From JAEXNA01 sp037968995 (lineage in GTDB: Bacteria; Vulcanimicrobiota; Xenobia; Xenobiales; JADMJV01): a stretch of 6,469 nucleotides of DNA. Shown one piece after another: positions 1-5,661 of this stretch. The notes under the pieces were generated by a model. It ran no database searches. It was not told the origin of the DNA and saw only the letters and a list, made by a program, of their open reading frames with translations. Position 1 is the first letter of the stretch, and every line of letters starts with the position of its first letter. The stretch lies in the NCBI GenBank assembly GCA_037968995.1, contig JBBKWP010000494.1, positions 1 to 6,469 on the forward strand, given 5' to 3'. The translations under genes and the position numbers were made by a program.

Positions 1-188
1 CCCCGACCACGCCCACGGTACCTGCGTTTCCCCCTCCGCCATTCCCCATAGCCAAGGGAGACCACGGCGAATACCAAGTTTCGGTCAAAGTAGAAGCCAC
101 AGCTATTCCAGAGATGAAAGCTGTGGAGGTCTTTGTTTCGTGGGAAAAGGGCGAAGGAGTCCGCCTTCAGAAATTGGTCCATATATGA
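1..188 (+). CDS. C-terminal part of a minor pilin / pseudopilin (PilV/GspI-like), 5' end outside the window
   Basis: An open frame enters from the left edge (first whole codon at 3) and ends at TGA 186-188, giving 61 residues. It starts with a Pro/Thr-rich stretch, then a beta-rich segment (YQVSVKVEA, then IPEMKAVEVFVSWEKGEG) and a short tail ending LVHI. The pattern of strand, 'P-x-[ML]-K-x-V-x-V-x-V-x-W', turn, final strand is what I know from the C-terminal domain of PilV-type minor pilins and GspI-type pseudopilins, which prime the tip of type IV pili or type II secretion pseudopili. Its stop overlaps the next prepilin gene's start (ATGA, 185-188), as in minor-pilin operons. The N-terminal methylation motif that would prove the family lies outside the window, so the call rests on the C-terminus and the neighbour. 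Confidence 0.7.
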   Translation, partial: PTTPTVPAFPPPPFPIAKGDHGEYQVSVKVEATAIPEMKAVEVFVSWEKGEGVRLQKLVHI

Positions 189-820
189 TGCCCTTTCCAC
201 AAAAGTCAGGGCGCAGGGGCACCTCCATCTTAGAGATGGTCTTTGTGTGCGCCATGATAGGGATCTTAACTCTCTTGATTTTCGCTACCTATCGCATGGG
301 GCTGAGTGCCACCAATAAGAGTCTGTCTCAAAACGAACTGTTATCCGAACTCCAGGTAGGCTTGCGAACCCTGGGCTCCAATTTGCGCCAAGGTTCAGCC
401 GATAGCGTAAGCTTGGCACCCGGGGGTTCAGCTATCGCTTTCCTTAGCAGCTCAGACCTTGCTGGCAACCCTCAGATCGGCCCTGAGGGCCAGCCACTGT
501 GGCAAGCCTACATCATCTTTTACCACGACGCAGCAGAGCAAACTCTCAAGAAGCGCCGAATCGAGTTGCCTCCCGCCTCTCCCTTTCGGACTTACCCAGG
601 TCCCATCGAAAATGTTGACTTCGGAAGCGGGGTAGAACCAATCGCTTTTTATCTAAATTCTGGAGCGCCCGTGTCTAGAATGCTCGAGAGCTTCCTCGTT
701 GAGGAAGATCCGGCTATAGACGACAATTACCTTATCACCCTCAAAGGTTTGCGACCCAGACAAGGAGTGAATCCCGAGAGCCGCTCCAGTTTGAAAGCCT
801 CCGTTCTCGTTAGGAACTAG
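185..820 (+). CDS. Type IV prepilin-like protein, minor pilin / pseudopilin (PilW/GspJ-like)
   Basis: This 211-residue protein has a class III (type IV prepilin) signal. A 12-residue basic leader, MMPFPQKSGRRG, is followed by TSILEMVF and a hydrophobic helix to about residue 36. Prepilin peptidase should cut after Gly12, leaving Thr at +1 and the conserved Glu at +5. Residues 40-70 continue the amphipathic pilin helix (KSLSQNELLSELQVGLRTLGSNLRQ when read in two parts), and the rest is a beta-rich globular domain. Size and position after a PilV/GspI-like gene fit a PilW or GspJ type minor subunit that sits in the inner membrane and assembles at the fibre tip. I chose ATG 185 because it overlaps the upstream stop (ATGA) and gives a normal leader. 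A GTG at 140 would add 15 residues lying inside the upstream gene. There is no Shine-Dalgarno at proper spacing, so translational coupling is likely. Pilus and secretion-system versions cannot be told apart here. Confidence 0.85.
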   Translation: MMPFPQKSGRRGTSILEMVFVCAMIGILTLLIFATYRMGLSATNKSLSQNELLSELQVGLRTLGSNLRQGSADSVSLAPGGSAIAFLSSSDLAGNPQIGPEGQPLWQAYIIFYHDAAEQTLKKRRIELPPASPFRTYPGPIENVDFGSGVEPIAFYLNSGAPVSRMLESFLVEEDPAIDDNYLITLKGLRPRQGVNPESRSSLKASVLVRN

Positions 821-923
821 AGCGCCAAGGTGATCCCCTCTGGAACCAGCTATCGCACTCAGGTTCTTGGATAAGCAAAGCGCGTGAACGGCTGAGCGGA
901 AGGCACATCTCTCGCGTGACTGC
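821..923. other. Convergent intergenic gap, no clear terminator
   Basis: This gap separates the pilin gene (+) from the lipoprotein gene (-). I see only weak structure. CTGAGC (892-897) can pair with GCTCAG (922-927) across a 24-nt loop, and the heptamer CGCGTGA occurs directly repeated at 881-887 and 913-919. Neither is followed by a T-run on either strand, so no intrinsic terminator can be called although two transcripts converge here. Confidence 0.4.
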
Positions 924-2057
924 TCAGATCTTCACAGTTTGAGTCACCCTTTCGTTTCGGCGAGCGTCGCCGAAAGATGTCGTACCCGGTGCATCGGGGT
1001 CGGCCTCGGCCGCGAGTTCGAGGTCGGTGCCCTCGGCTATGGAAAGGGTTGTGAAGCCCCTCCCGGCTGTGTGGCCGACCAAGACAAGGTCCGTTCCCAC
1101 AACAGGGAATAGCCGAGTGGGAGCCTGCTCCACTGCTAAAAAGCTCCTAGGATTGAGGCTGTCCCCTTCAATGTCGATCAGGGTGACCGTTCCGCTGTCC
1201 GCTGACAAGAGTTGGTCTTGCTCAGGCGTAGCGACCAAAAGGAATGGAGCTTCGAGAATAGCATCAAGGGTAGAGGTTGCGATCAACGTGAGACTGGAAT
1301 TTCGTTCCTGGGAGAAAGAGCTTATCGAATTGTCCTCCGAGTTCAATACGTAGGCGCGCTCAGCGGCGTAAGCCACCTGACCTCTCCTGTTGCCGGGAAG
1401 GCTGACCGCTGGACTCACAGAAACGATTGTGTTTGGAGCCCAAGAGAAACCCACGGCTCCGGTGCCCGTCGCTCCGATCCCGATGGTCCCAGAAACCGCG
1501 ACATCACTCCAATCTCCCGTCTGCTCAAGCACACTGGCTTGAGAGAGACTTTCTTCACGGACCGCGTAGATTGCCAATTCATCGCCTAAGGCGGCTAAGG
1601 CGGTTCCATCTTCCGAGAGTTTCAAGAGACGAGCGTTGCTGATGCCGGTTTCCACTCGGGGAAACGGAGTCAGAAGGCCGCTCTGGCCGTCGATAGCGAA
1701 ACGCAAGAGACCTCCGTTTGACTCCAACAAGAAGAGAGACGTTCCGTCATCCGTGACAACCAGATCCACCAACGGGGAGGCGCTCAGGGTGAAAGGGCTT
1801 CCGTCTAAAGGACGAAGCGAGAGTCCCACGGACTCTTCTTCCTCGGCTTCTTCTTCATCGCCTGAAACCACCCAAGCGCTCACAGTATTGTCCGAGTTGA
1901 GGGTGTAGAGAAACTGTTGCTCGATGTCGACCGTGGTTGTGATGAAGTTACCCTGTTGAAATCCGGCGCTGTTCGGGACCAAACTGCTACCGTTCGAACC
2001 GCCGCAGCCGACCAGAAGCAGAAGGACACAGGCTAGTATAAATGATGAGGTTCTCAT
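924..2057 (-). CDS. Beta-propeller (lactonase/YVTN-like) lipoprotein paired with the TonB-dependent receptor
   Basis: This 377-residue protein has a type II signal peptide: RTSS n-region, hydrophobic core, then lipobox L15-V-G-C18. The residues after Cys18 are GGS, with no Asp at +2, so outer-membrane sorting is expected. The body looks like the beta-propeller lactonase/YVTN family (PF10282-like). 'LRPLDGSPF' (81-89), then a 'DDGTSLFLLESNGGLLRF' blade (103-120) and 'GQSGLLTPFP' (124-133) match the family's GSPF / DG-x-x-L-Y / tG-x-L-t-P pattern. Related blades recur at 49-64 (FLYTLNSDNTVSAWVV) and 236-248 (YVLNSEDNSISSF). An acidic run, GDEEEAEEEES (66-76), interrupts the first blade region. 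Start ATG 2055-2057 has AGGAG 6 nt upstream. That site overlaps the receptor gene's stop codon, and only 9 nt separate the genes, so the two are co-translated. Enzymatic activity is not implied: many family members are only scaffolds. A surface or periplasmic partner of the receptor is my inference. Confidence 0.8.
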   Translation of the reverse strand: MRTSSFILACVLLLLVGCGGSNGSSLVPNSAGFQQGNFITTTVDIEQQFLYTLNSDNTVSAWVVSGDEEEAEEEESVGLSLRPLDGSPFTLSASPLVDLVVTDDGTSLFLLESNGGLLRFAIDGQSGLLTPFPRVETGISNARLLKLSEDGTALAALGDELAIYAVREESLSQASVLEQTGDWSDVAVSGTIGIGATGTGAVGFSWAPNTIVSVSPAVSLPGNRRGQVAYAAERAYVLNSEDNSISSFSQERNSSLTLIATSTLDAILEAPFLLVATPEQDQLLSADSGTVTLIDIEGDSLNPRSFLAVEQAPTRLFPVVGTDLVLVGHTAGRGFTTLSIAEGTDLELAAEADPDAPGTTSFGDARRNERVTQTVKI

Positions 2058-2061
2058 TAGA

Positions 2062-2069
2062 GGCTCCTA
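2062..2069 (-). promoter_or_regulatory. Ribosome binding site overlapping the receptor stop codon
   Basis: On the minus strand the receptor gene ends in TAG (2069-2067), which runs directly into GAG, giving CTAGGAGCC. The AGGAG formed by the stop codon and the next two bases lies 6 nt before the lipoprotein ATG. Ribosomes ending on the receptor would therefore stand on the lipoprotein's ribosome binding site, which suggests coupled translation. Confidence 0.7.
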
Positions 2070-4436
2070 GAATTTAGTGTTGAGGTTGAGGAGAAAGCGA
2101 CGGCCGGTGACGAACCTGTTGCCCGAGAATTCACTCAAGAGATTGAGGACTGAGCGGTCATCAAATAGGTTGAAAACTTGAAGCCCCGCTCCAAGGGACG
2201 CCCCCTCTTTGTCATCATTGGGGCTGTACTGTAAGTTCAAGTTAGTGATAAATCGACTCTGTCGCCCGCCGCTCAGTCCAAACGGCGTGATGCCGATGGA
2301 GTTGTAAAGAGGTAGAGCCTCCTGGGGAAATCCCGACCCGTACAGCACATCGGTCGCGGCGGAAAAGCCGTTGGCCCAAGTGTAAGAGACGCCCGCGGTG
2401 GTTTGCACCCTTTGGTCGTGGTCGTTGTATTCTGGAAACTCGGTGGTGAACACTCCCGGTTGGGTGGGTTTCGCTTCACCGATGGTCGCCGCCAAGAATC
2501 CGTTCCACCCAGTTTTATTGAAGGTCGAGAGGCTGAGTTCCACACCTTTGTATTCGGCGCGGGCGAAGTTGACGGGAGCGTACACGCCGATGTTACTGTT
2601 GGCTATCAGAAGTCCCACGTCGATCTGATCTTGATAGTCTTTGTAAACAAAGGCGACTTTCCCCACCATGTTCTTGGCGAACTGATTCTCGTAGGAAAGC
2701 TCCCAGGCGTGAGTTCTCTGGGGCAGGACTTCGGTGCCTCCCGAGGTGTCGATTTCAATGGGGGGGGGTTGAAAAAGGCGATTGTAAGACAAGCGGAGCG
2801 CCTGCTCCTCCGTGGGAGCGTAAGCCAGATTGATGCGGGGGGAAAGCTGCGAGGTGCTGACATCAAGGCCATTGTCAAAATTGTCAGCCCGCAGTCCGTA
2901 ATTCAAAATAAGGTCTTCGCTCAAAGGCAGAGTATGGCTGACGTAGGCTCCACCGTTGAAGGCCCTTCTTTCCAAGTTGGATGCGAAGGCCACGGGGGTT
3001 CCGGGCAATCTTAGAGGGTTGGGCAGGCCCCCTCCGTTTCCAGGGTCGGTAATGAAGAGCTCCTGATTCGAAGAAATGAAGTTGGCGGTCAGTCCGGCTT
3101 TCAATCGATGATTTTCTCCCATGCGATGGGTCCAATCGAGGCTCGGTTTGATCTGAGTGACGGTGAGGTCACTGAGAGGTAGGTAAGGGCTTCCTGGATT
3201 TTCAGGGTCCAAAGGAAAGCCTTCCTCGGCCAGTTCTTCGTCCAGGCTTTCCGGGACAGTGAAGAAGGGAGTAAAGACGCCGTTGTTGTTGACCTGCTGG
3301 CGGTGCCTTTGGAGGGCTAGGCCCAGCAGAACATCATCGTTGTCCGTGAAGGCGTGGTTCCAACTGAGGAGGGCGAGGCTGTTGCTTTCCAACTGGTTTT
3401 GCTGGACACCGGCGGCGAAATTTTGAGGCGTTTGCGGGATACCGTAGTTCGCATCTTGATGGGAGAGAGTCAGTCCATAGCGGTTCTGATCATCGCGGCC
3501 GTTGAAGCGAACCAGAAACGAGAGAAGCTCACCAGAGTTGTTGAGGTCTTGCCGGTTAGGGTTTGGGGCTTCGAGATAGAGATCGCTTGTGGACCTTCGG
3601 GCGCCGACAAAATAGGAAAGGGTATTGTCCTCGTTGGATCCGCCGGCCTTGATCGCCAATTCGGTTTGGCCGAAATCCCCGATCTTACCGATCAGTTCCA
3701 CGAACGGATCGTCTCCTTCACCCGGAGTGCGCGCGTTAACAACGGCTCCCAGTTGTCCGCCTTGGGAGGCGTCGTACATTCCGGTGGCGACGTCGGCGGT
3801 TTCGATAAATGTGGGGTCTAGAGGCTGAGTGATCGAAGACTCCGCGGCGATAGGAAGGTCGACCCCGTCTAAAGACAGAGAGAGAGATTTGTGCTCTCCT
3901 CGAACATGAACTTGGCCCAAACTGTTCGTCTGCGCTCCGGGGATGGTGGTCATCACCCCCTGGAGGTTGCCGTTGTTCGCGATCTGACGCTGGATAAAAG
4001 CGCTATCGCGACGTGTGGTCGCGCCTTCAGTGGGGTCTTTGGCGTTGACCAAAAGTCTATCGTCGGTGATCCGAACGATTTCGGCCTCGTCACCGGGGGC
4101 AAGGTAGGCTTCGAAGGTGTTGTCGGCACCGGACGTGATGGTTACGAGCGCACCGTCACGTCCGGCGGCGTCATCCGACACCTCCACAAAAACGTCTCCG
4201 ATGGGGAGTCCCTTGAGTCTGGCAGTGCCTGTGGAATCAGTAACCGCTTCCCCTAATCGTCGACTTTTTGAGCGATTGTAGAGGACCACGCGCGCGCCGG
4301 TCACCGGCGTTTCGTCGGATTCTCGTATGACAGTAACAATCAGGTCTCCCCTATCGTCGGCCGCTTGGACCGGCAAGCAAAGGGAAAGGCACGCTCCCAA
4401 CAGGAGCAACACACTAAGCTTTAGAGTTCGAAACAT
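2067..4436 (-). CDS. TonB-dependent outer-membrane receptor with N-terminal carboxypeptidase-regulatory-like domain
   Basis: A 789-residue outer-membrane transporter. The Sec signal peptide is residues 1-25, with likely cleavage VQA|ADD. LGAC16 gives a weak alternative lipobox. Residues 30-115 form a carboxypeptidase-regulatory-like Ig fold (DLIVTVIRESDETPVTGARV, then TDSTGTARLKGLPIGDVFVEV). A possible TonB box, AEIVRIT, lies at 118-124. The plug follows at about 140-240, with VMTTIPGAQT (161-170), HVRGEH (177-182), LDGVDLP (189-195) and GQLGAVVNARTP (228-238). The rest is a 22-strand-type beta-barrel with YNRLFQPPP (551-559), closing on a strand that ends in Phe, the usual BAM signal. There is no STN domain, so transcriptional signalling is not expected. 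The HVRGEH/LDGV-x-LP plug resembles a subgroup of TonB receptors whose ligand I cannot name. No His-rich loops are seen. Start ATG 4436 has AAGAAGG 7 nt upstream. It probably works with the lipoprotein downstream and the divergent exbB-exbD-tonB. I see no convincing promoter directly upstream, so it may be read from the promoter at 4943-4972. Confidence 0.93.
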   Translation of the reverse strand: MFRTLKLSVLLLLGACLSLCLPVQAADDRGDLIVTVIRESDETPVTGARVVLYNRSKSRRLGEAVTDSTGTARLKGLPIGDVFVEVSDDAAGRDGALVTITSGADNTFEAYLAPGDEAEIVRITDDRLLVNAKDPTEGATTRRDSAFIQRQIANNGNLQGVMTTIPGAQTNSLGQVHVRGEHKSLSLSLDGVDLPIAAESSITQPLDPTFIETADVATGMYDASQGGQLGAVVNARTPGEGDDPFVELIGKIGDFGQTELAIKAGGSNEDNTLSYFVGARRSTSDLYLEAPNPNRQDLNNSGELLSFLVRFNGRDDQNRYGLTLSHQDANYGIPQTPQNFAAGVQQNQLESNSLALLSWNHAFTDNDDVLLGLALQRHRQQVNNNGVFTPFFTVPESLDEELAEEGFPLDPENPGSPYLPLSDLTVTQIKPSLDWTHRMGENHRLKAGLTANFISSNQELFITDPGNGGGLPNPLRLPGTPVAFASNLERRAFNGGAYVSHTLPLSEDLILNYGLRADNFDNGLDVSTSQLSPRINLAYAPTEEQALRLSYNRLFQPPPIEIDTSGGTEVLPQRTHAWELSYENQFAKNMVGKVAFVYKDYQDQIDVGLLIANSNIGVYAPVNFARAEYKGVELSLSTFNKTGWNGFLAATIGEAKPTQPGVFTTEFPEYNDHDQRVQTTAGVSYTWANGFSAATDVLYGSGFPQEALPLYNSIGITPFGLSGGRQSRFITNLNLQYSPNDDKEGASLGAGLQVFNLFDDRSVLNLLSEFSGNRFVTGRRFLLNLNTKF
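2760..2768. repeat. G9/C9 homopolymer inside the receptor coding region
   Basis: Nine consecutive G on the plus strand (C on the coding strand) encode Pro557-Pro559 of the receptor. Gain or loss of one base would shift the frame within the barrel. Tracts of this length are known slippage (phase-variation) sites in some outer-membrane receptor genes. Here the frame is intact and no variation can be seen from one sequence. Confidence 0.6.
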
Positions 4437-4443
4437 TTAGAAA

Positions 4444-4450
4444 CCTTCTT
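4444..4450 (-). promoter_or_regulatory. Ribosome binding site of the TonB-dependent receptor
   Basis: The minus strand reads AAGAAGG, followed by 7 nt (TTTCTAA) and the ATG at 4436. This is a good match in sequence and spacing to a Shine-Dalgarno site and supports the chosen start. Confidence 0.7.
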
Positions 4451-4483
4451 TGAGTAGGATAGAAAGGAAAAAGATTTGATCTG

Positions 4484-4517
4484 AGACAGCCCAAGAACCC
4501 GCTGTCTAAAGACAGCG
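4484..4517. promoter_or_regulatory. Perfect inverted repeat plus a third half-copy upstream of the receptor: operator or alternative-hairpin leader
   Basis: CGCTGTCT (4500-4507), AA, then AGACAGCG (4510-4517) is a perfect 18-bp palindrome. A third copy of the core, AGACAGC, lies at 4484-4490. Read toward the receptor on the minus strand the order is GCTGTCT, AGACAGC, GCTGTCT. The middle copy can pair with either neighbour: hairpin 1 has an 8-bp stem with a 2-nt turn (in practice 7 bp and 4 nt), and hairpin 2 has a 7-bp stem with a 10-nt loop. A T-rich stretch (ATCTTTTTCC) follows about 6 nt after hairpin 2. This could be a repressor site with an accessory half-site, or an RNA switch or attenuator. 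The symmetry is certain, the function is not. Confidence 0.5.
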
Positions 4518-4611
4518 TAGACCTCGACGGTTGGGCCCGGCTCCTCGGCATCGGAAAACCACGACTCGGCAGCCCATTTTTGTTGGGTCGGCGGTCGAAA
4601 AGAGAACTCGC

Positions 4612-4932
4612 CTAGTGGGAAAAGAAAGGTGGTGCGCGATCCTGGCGCGCGACGACACGGCGTTGCACCAAGCTGGGGAGAGGGGTCATTGGAGACTGCA
4701 CGGCCGACATCATTTCAGGCACGACCAACTGATGGGACGTGGAGCCGGCGAAAGGGAGGCACAGCGGGCAATCCACGACTTCGGAGTGGCCGCCCAAGGG
4801 AGAGTGATGAGAGCTCAGGGCGTGATGAATTGGATGCACCAGAAAGATGAGCAGCATCAACAGGCCCACAACGCGCGAGGCCGTTATCGCGACATTTTTG
4901 TCGCGGAAGAGATGAATGTGTAAACAGGTCAC
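4612..4932 (-). CDS. Small membrane-anchored His/Cys-rich protein, DUF2946-like
   Basis: A 106-residue open frame. After a short basic N-terminus (R10, K12, R20) comes one hydrophobic helix (21-33, VVGLLMLLIFLVH). A His-rich stretch follows (H33, H36, H37, H42, H43, H49) with a C55-P-L-C58 motif, and the tail reads RRVVARQDRAPPFFSH. A small anchored or exported protein with clustered His, a CxxC and a C-terminal R-x-P-P resembles DUF2946-type proteins, which are poorly characterised. Binding of a transition metal in the periplasm is a reasonable guess, not shown. The only start seen is GTG 4932, just downstream of the promoter at 4943-4972. It would leave a leader of about 4 nt and no Shine-Dalgarno, so the start is uncertain, and the other candidates (codons 22, 25, 26) would remove the charged N-terminus. 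The gene is probably first in an operon with the receptor. Confidence 0.6.
   Translation of the reverse strand: MTCLHIHLFRDKNVAITASRVVGLLMLLIFLVHPIHHALSSHHSPLGGHSEVVDCPLCLPFAGSTSHQLVVPEMMSAVQSPMTPLPSLVQRRVVARQDRAPPFFSH
4888..4905 (-). repeat. Perfect 7-bp stem-loop near the 5' end of the small His/Cys gene
   Basis: CGCGACA and TGTCGCG form a perfect stem around a 4-nt loop (TTTT on plus, AAAA on minus). It lies about 30-50 nt downstream of the predicted minus-strand transcription start, within codons 10-15 if GTG 4932 is the start. It could affect transcript stability or initiation, or be chance within coding sequence. Confidence 0.4.
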
Positions 4933-4942
4933 CTTGGAAAGG

Positions 4943-4972
4943 TTTATATGATAAACGATAATCGGTTGTCAA
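4943..4972 (-). promoter_or_regulatory. Sigma70-type promoter driving the leftward arm
   Basis: On the minus strand, TTGACA (4972-4967, perfect -35) is followed by an 18-nt spacer and TATAAA (4948-4943, 5 of 6 to the -10 consensus). Transcription would start near 4936. The spacer is filled by the palindrome at 4949-4971, so a bound regulator would block this promoter. Downstream lie the small His/Cys gene, the receptor and the lipoprotein. Confidence 0.65.
4949..4971. promoter_or_regulatory. Fur-family-like operator between divergent promoters
   Basis: A 23-bp imperfect palindrome centred on A4960 has arms TGATAAACGAT and ATCGGTTGTCA, with 9 of 11 positions complementary. The idealised half is TGATAAnCGAT. 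The classical 19-bp Fur box has arms GATAATGAT and ATCATTATC around a central A; this site has the same centre and ends but one more base per arm. It overlaps the -35 of both promoters. A Fur-superfamily repressor (Fur, Zur, Mur, Irr or PerR type) is the likeliest reader. Which one, and which metal, cannot be read from the site. Confidence 0.55.
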
Positions 4973-4994
4973 ATGCGCTCCGGTTCTCTATAAC
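4966..4994 (+). promoter_or_regulatory. Sigma70-type promoter of exbB-exbD-tonB
   Basis: TTGTCA (4966-4971, 5 of 6), a 17-nt spacer and TATAAC (4989-4994, 5 of 6) predict a start near 5001 and a leader of about 36 nt before the exbB ATG. The -35 hexamer lies in the right arm of the palindrome at 4949-4971, the arrangement expected for repression by steric exclusion. Confidence 0.6.
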
Positions 4995-5036
4995 TAGAAA
5001 AGAGATCAAATATTCGAGAGTTAGGGTGATGTGACG

Positions 5037-5654
5037 ATGTGGAATTTACTGGCGGAGGGCGGACTCTTTATGGTTCCGCTCGTTCTAGCCTCGGCTTTGG
5101 CTGTGGGGATCGGACTTGAGCGCCTGCTCTTCTTTTTGAAAGTGAGGGCCACCAACCAAGATTTTCGACAACGTTTAAGCAGTCTTCTCGATAGCGGTGA
5201 CCTCAAGGGAGTTCAGACCCTGGCCGCGGGCGACGGTCCGGCCAGAGCCTGCGCTCGGGCGGCAGCGGAGAACTGGAACCTTTCGAGCGAGGTGGTCGAG
5301 GCGGCAATGAGCGCCCAGGCCAAAGAGTACGAACCGCTCCTGACACGATTCCTCAGTGTTTTGGAGACCATCGTTACCGCTGCGCCTCTGATCGGTTTGA
5401 TGGGCACCATCACGGGGATGATGGGGGTCTTTAGGACCGTGGCACAGAAATTAGCCAACGATCCGCACGCCAACACCACGGGAATAACGGCGGGTATTGG
5501 TGAGGCGCTTGTGGCGACCGCCACCGGAATCTTCGTGGCGGTTCTGGCGCTGATGATCCACAATATTGCCCAAGGCTTGGCAGAAGCGCGGATGACAGAA
5601 GCCGAGCAGACCGCGGAGTCCATCCGCTTAGCTCTTGCGAAGAAAGCGAAGTAG
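5037..5654 (+). CDS. exbB: ExbB, proton-channel subunit of the TonB energising complex
   Basis: A 205-residue MotA/TolQ/ExbB-family protein. It forms the inner-membrane pentamer which, with ExbD, converts proton flow into movement of TonB. The N-terminus MWNLLAEGGLFMVPLVLAS is typical of ExbB. TM1 is about 12-35, followed by a cytoplasmic domain. TM2 is about 109-131 (TIVTAAPLIGLMGTITGMMG), and TM3 about 155-178 (GEALVATATGIFVAVLALMI). E156 and T161 in GEALVAT match the conserved Glu and Thr of TM3 in E. coli ExbB, and the polar 'GLMGTITGM' of TM2 is present. I prefer ATG 5037 over the in-frame GTG 5031 because AGGGTGA (5023-5029) is 7 nt from the ATG but only 1 nt from the GTG. It is first gene of exbB-exbD-tonB, 7 nt before exbD, divergent from the receptor arm and probably under the 4949-4971 operator. 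TolQ is the alternative, but no tolR/tolA/tolB context is seen. Confidence 0.92.
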   Translation: MWNLLAEGGLFMVPLVLASALAVGIGLERLLFFLKVRATNQDFRQRLSSLLDSGDLKGVQTLAAGDGPARACARAAAENWNLSSEVVEAAMSAQAKEYEPLLTRFLSVLETIVTAAPLIGLMGTITGMMGVFRTVAQKLANDPHANTTGITAGIGEALVATATGIFVAVLALMIHNIAQGLAEARMTEAEQTAESIRLALAKKAK

Positions 5655-5661
5655 CGGAGAT

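Larger units (their letters stand above)
4437..4611. other. Leader between the small membrane protein gene and the receptor gene
   Basis: These 175 bp hold no gene I can support. They contain the receptor's ribosome binding site and the alternating-heptamer element at 4484-4517. No good sigma70-type promoter toward the receptor is visible. The best minus-strand -10-like hexamer, TATCCT, has no -35 partner at usable distance. A weak CCCA/TGGG stem near 4575-4590 is not followed by a T-run. Read-through from the upstream small gene is therefore the simplest supply of receptor transcript. Confidence 0.5.

Noticed and set aside
140..184. Upstream GTG start for the prepilin-like gene
   Set aside because: It would add 15 residues inside the preceding gene and give an overlong leader. 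The ATGA overlap start at 185 fits prepilins better.
892..927. CTGAGC/GCTCAG hairpin as a terminator between convergent genes
   Set aside because: The loop is 24 nt, the stem only 6 bp, there is no T-run, and it overlaps the lipoprotein stop codon.
2403..3014. 203-codon plus-strand open frame
   Set aside because: It lies antisense to the TonB-dependent receptor, whose domains are continuous through this region, and has no recognisable features.
3354..3821. 155-codon plus-strand open frame
   Set aside because: It is antisense to the receptor plug and early barrel. It is a by-product of the codon use of the real gene.
2067..4436. Receptor as a lipoprotein via LGAC16, or as a signalling transducer
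   Set aside because: A standard VQA|ADD signal peptidase I site follows, and lipidation is unusual for this family. There is no STN domain and no anti-sigma or sigma gene next to it.
4531..4923. 130-codon plus-strand open frame opposite the small His/Cys gene
   Set aside because: It is charged and of low complexity, with no hydrophobic or domain features. The minus-strand frame has a membrane helix, His/Cys motifs and a good promoter.
4715..4972. 85-codon minus-strand frame starting at TTG 4972
   Set aside because: It would start inside the -35 of the predicted promoter and shows no recognisable features. It overlaps the better-supported frame.
5031..5036. GTG 5031 as the exbB start
   Set aside because: The AGGGTGA ribosome binding site is 1 nt away, too close, while ATG 5037 has 7-nt spacing and gives the typical ExbB N-terminus.
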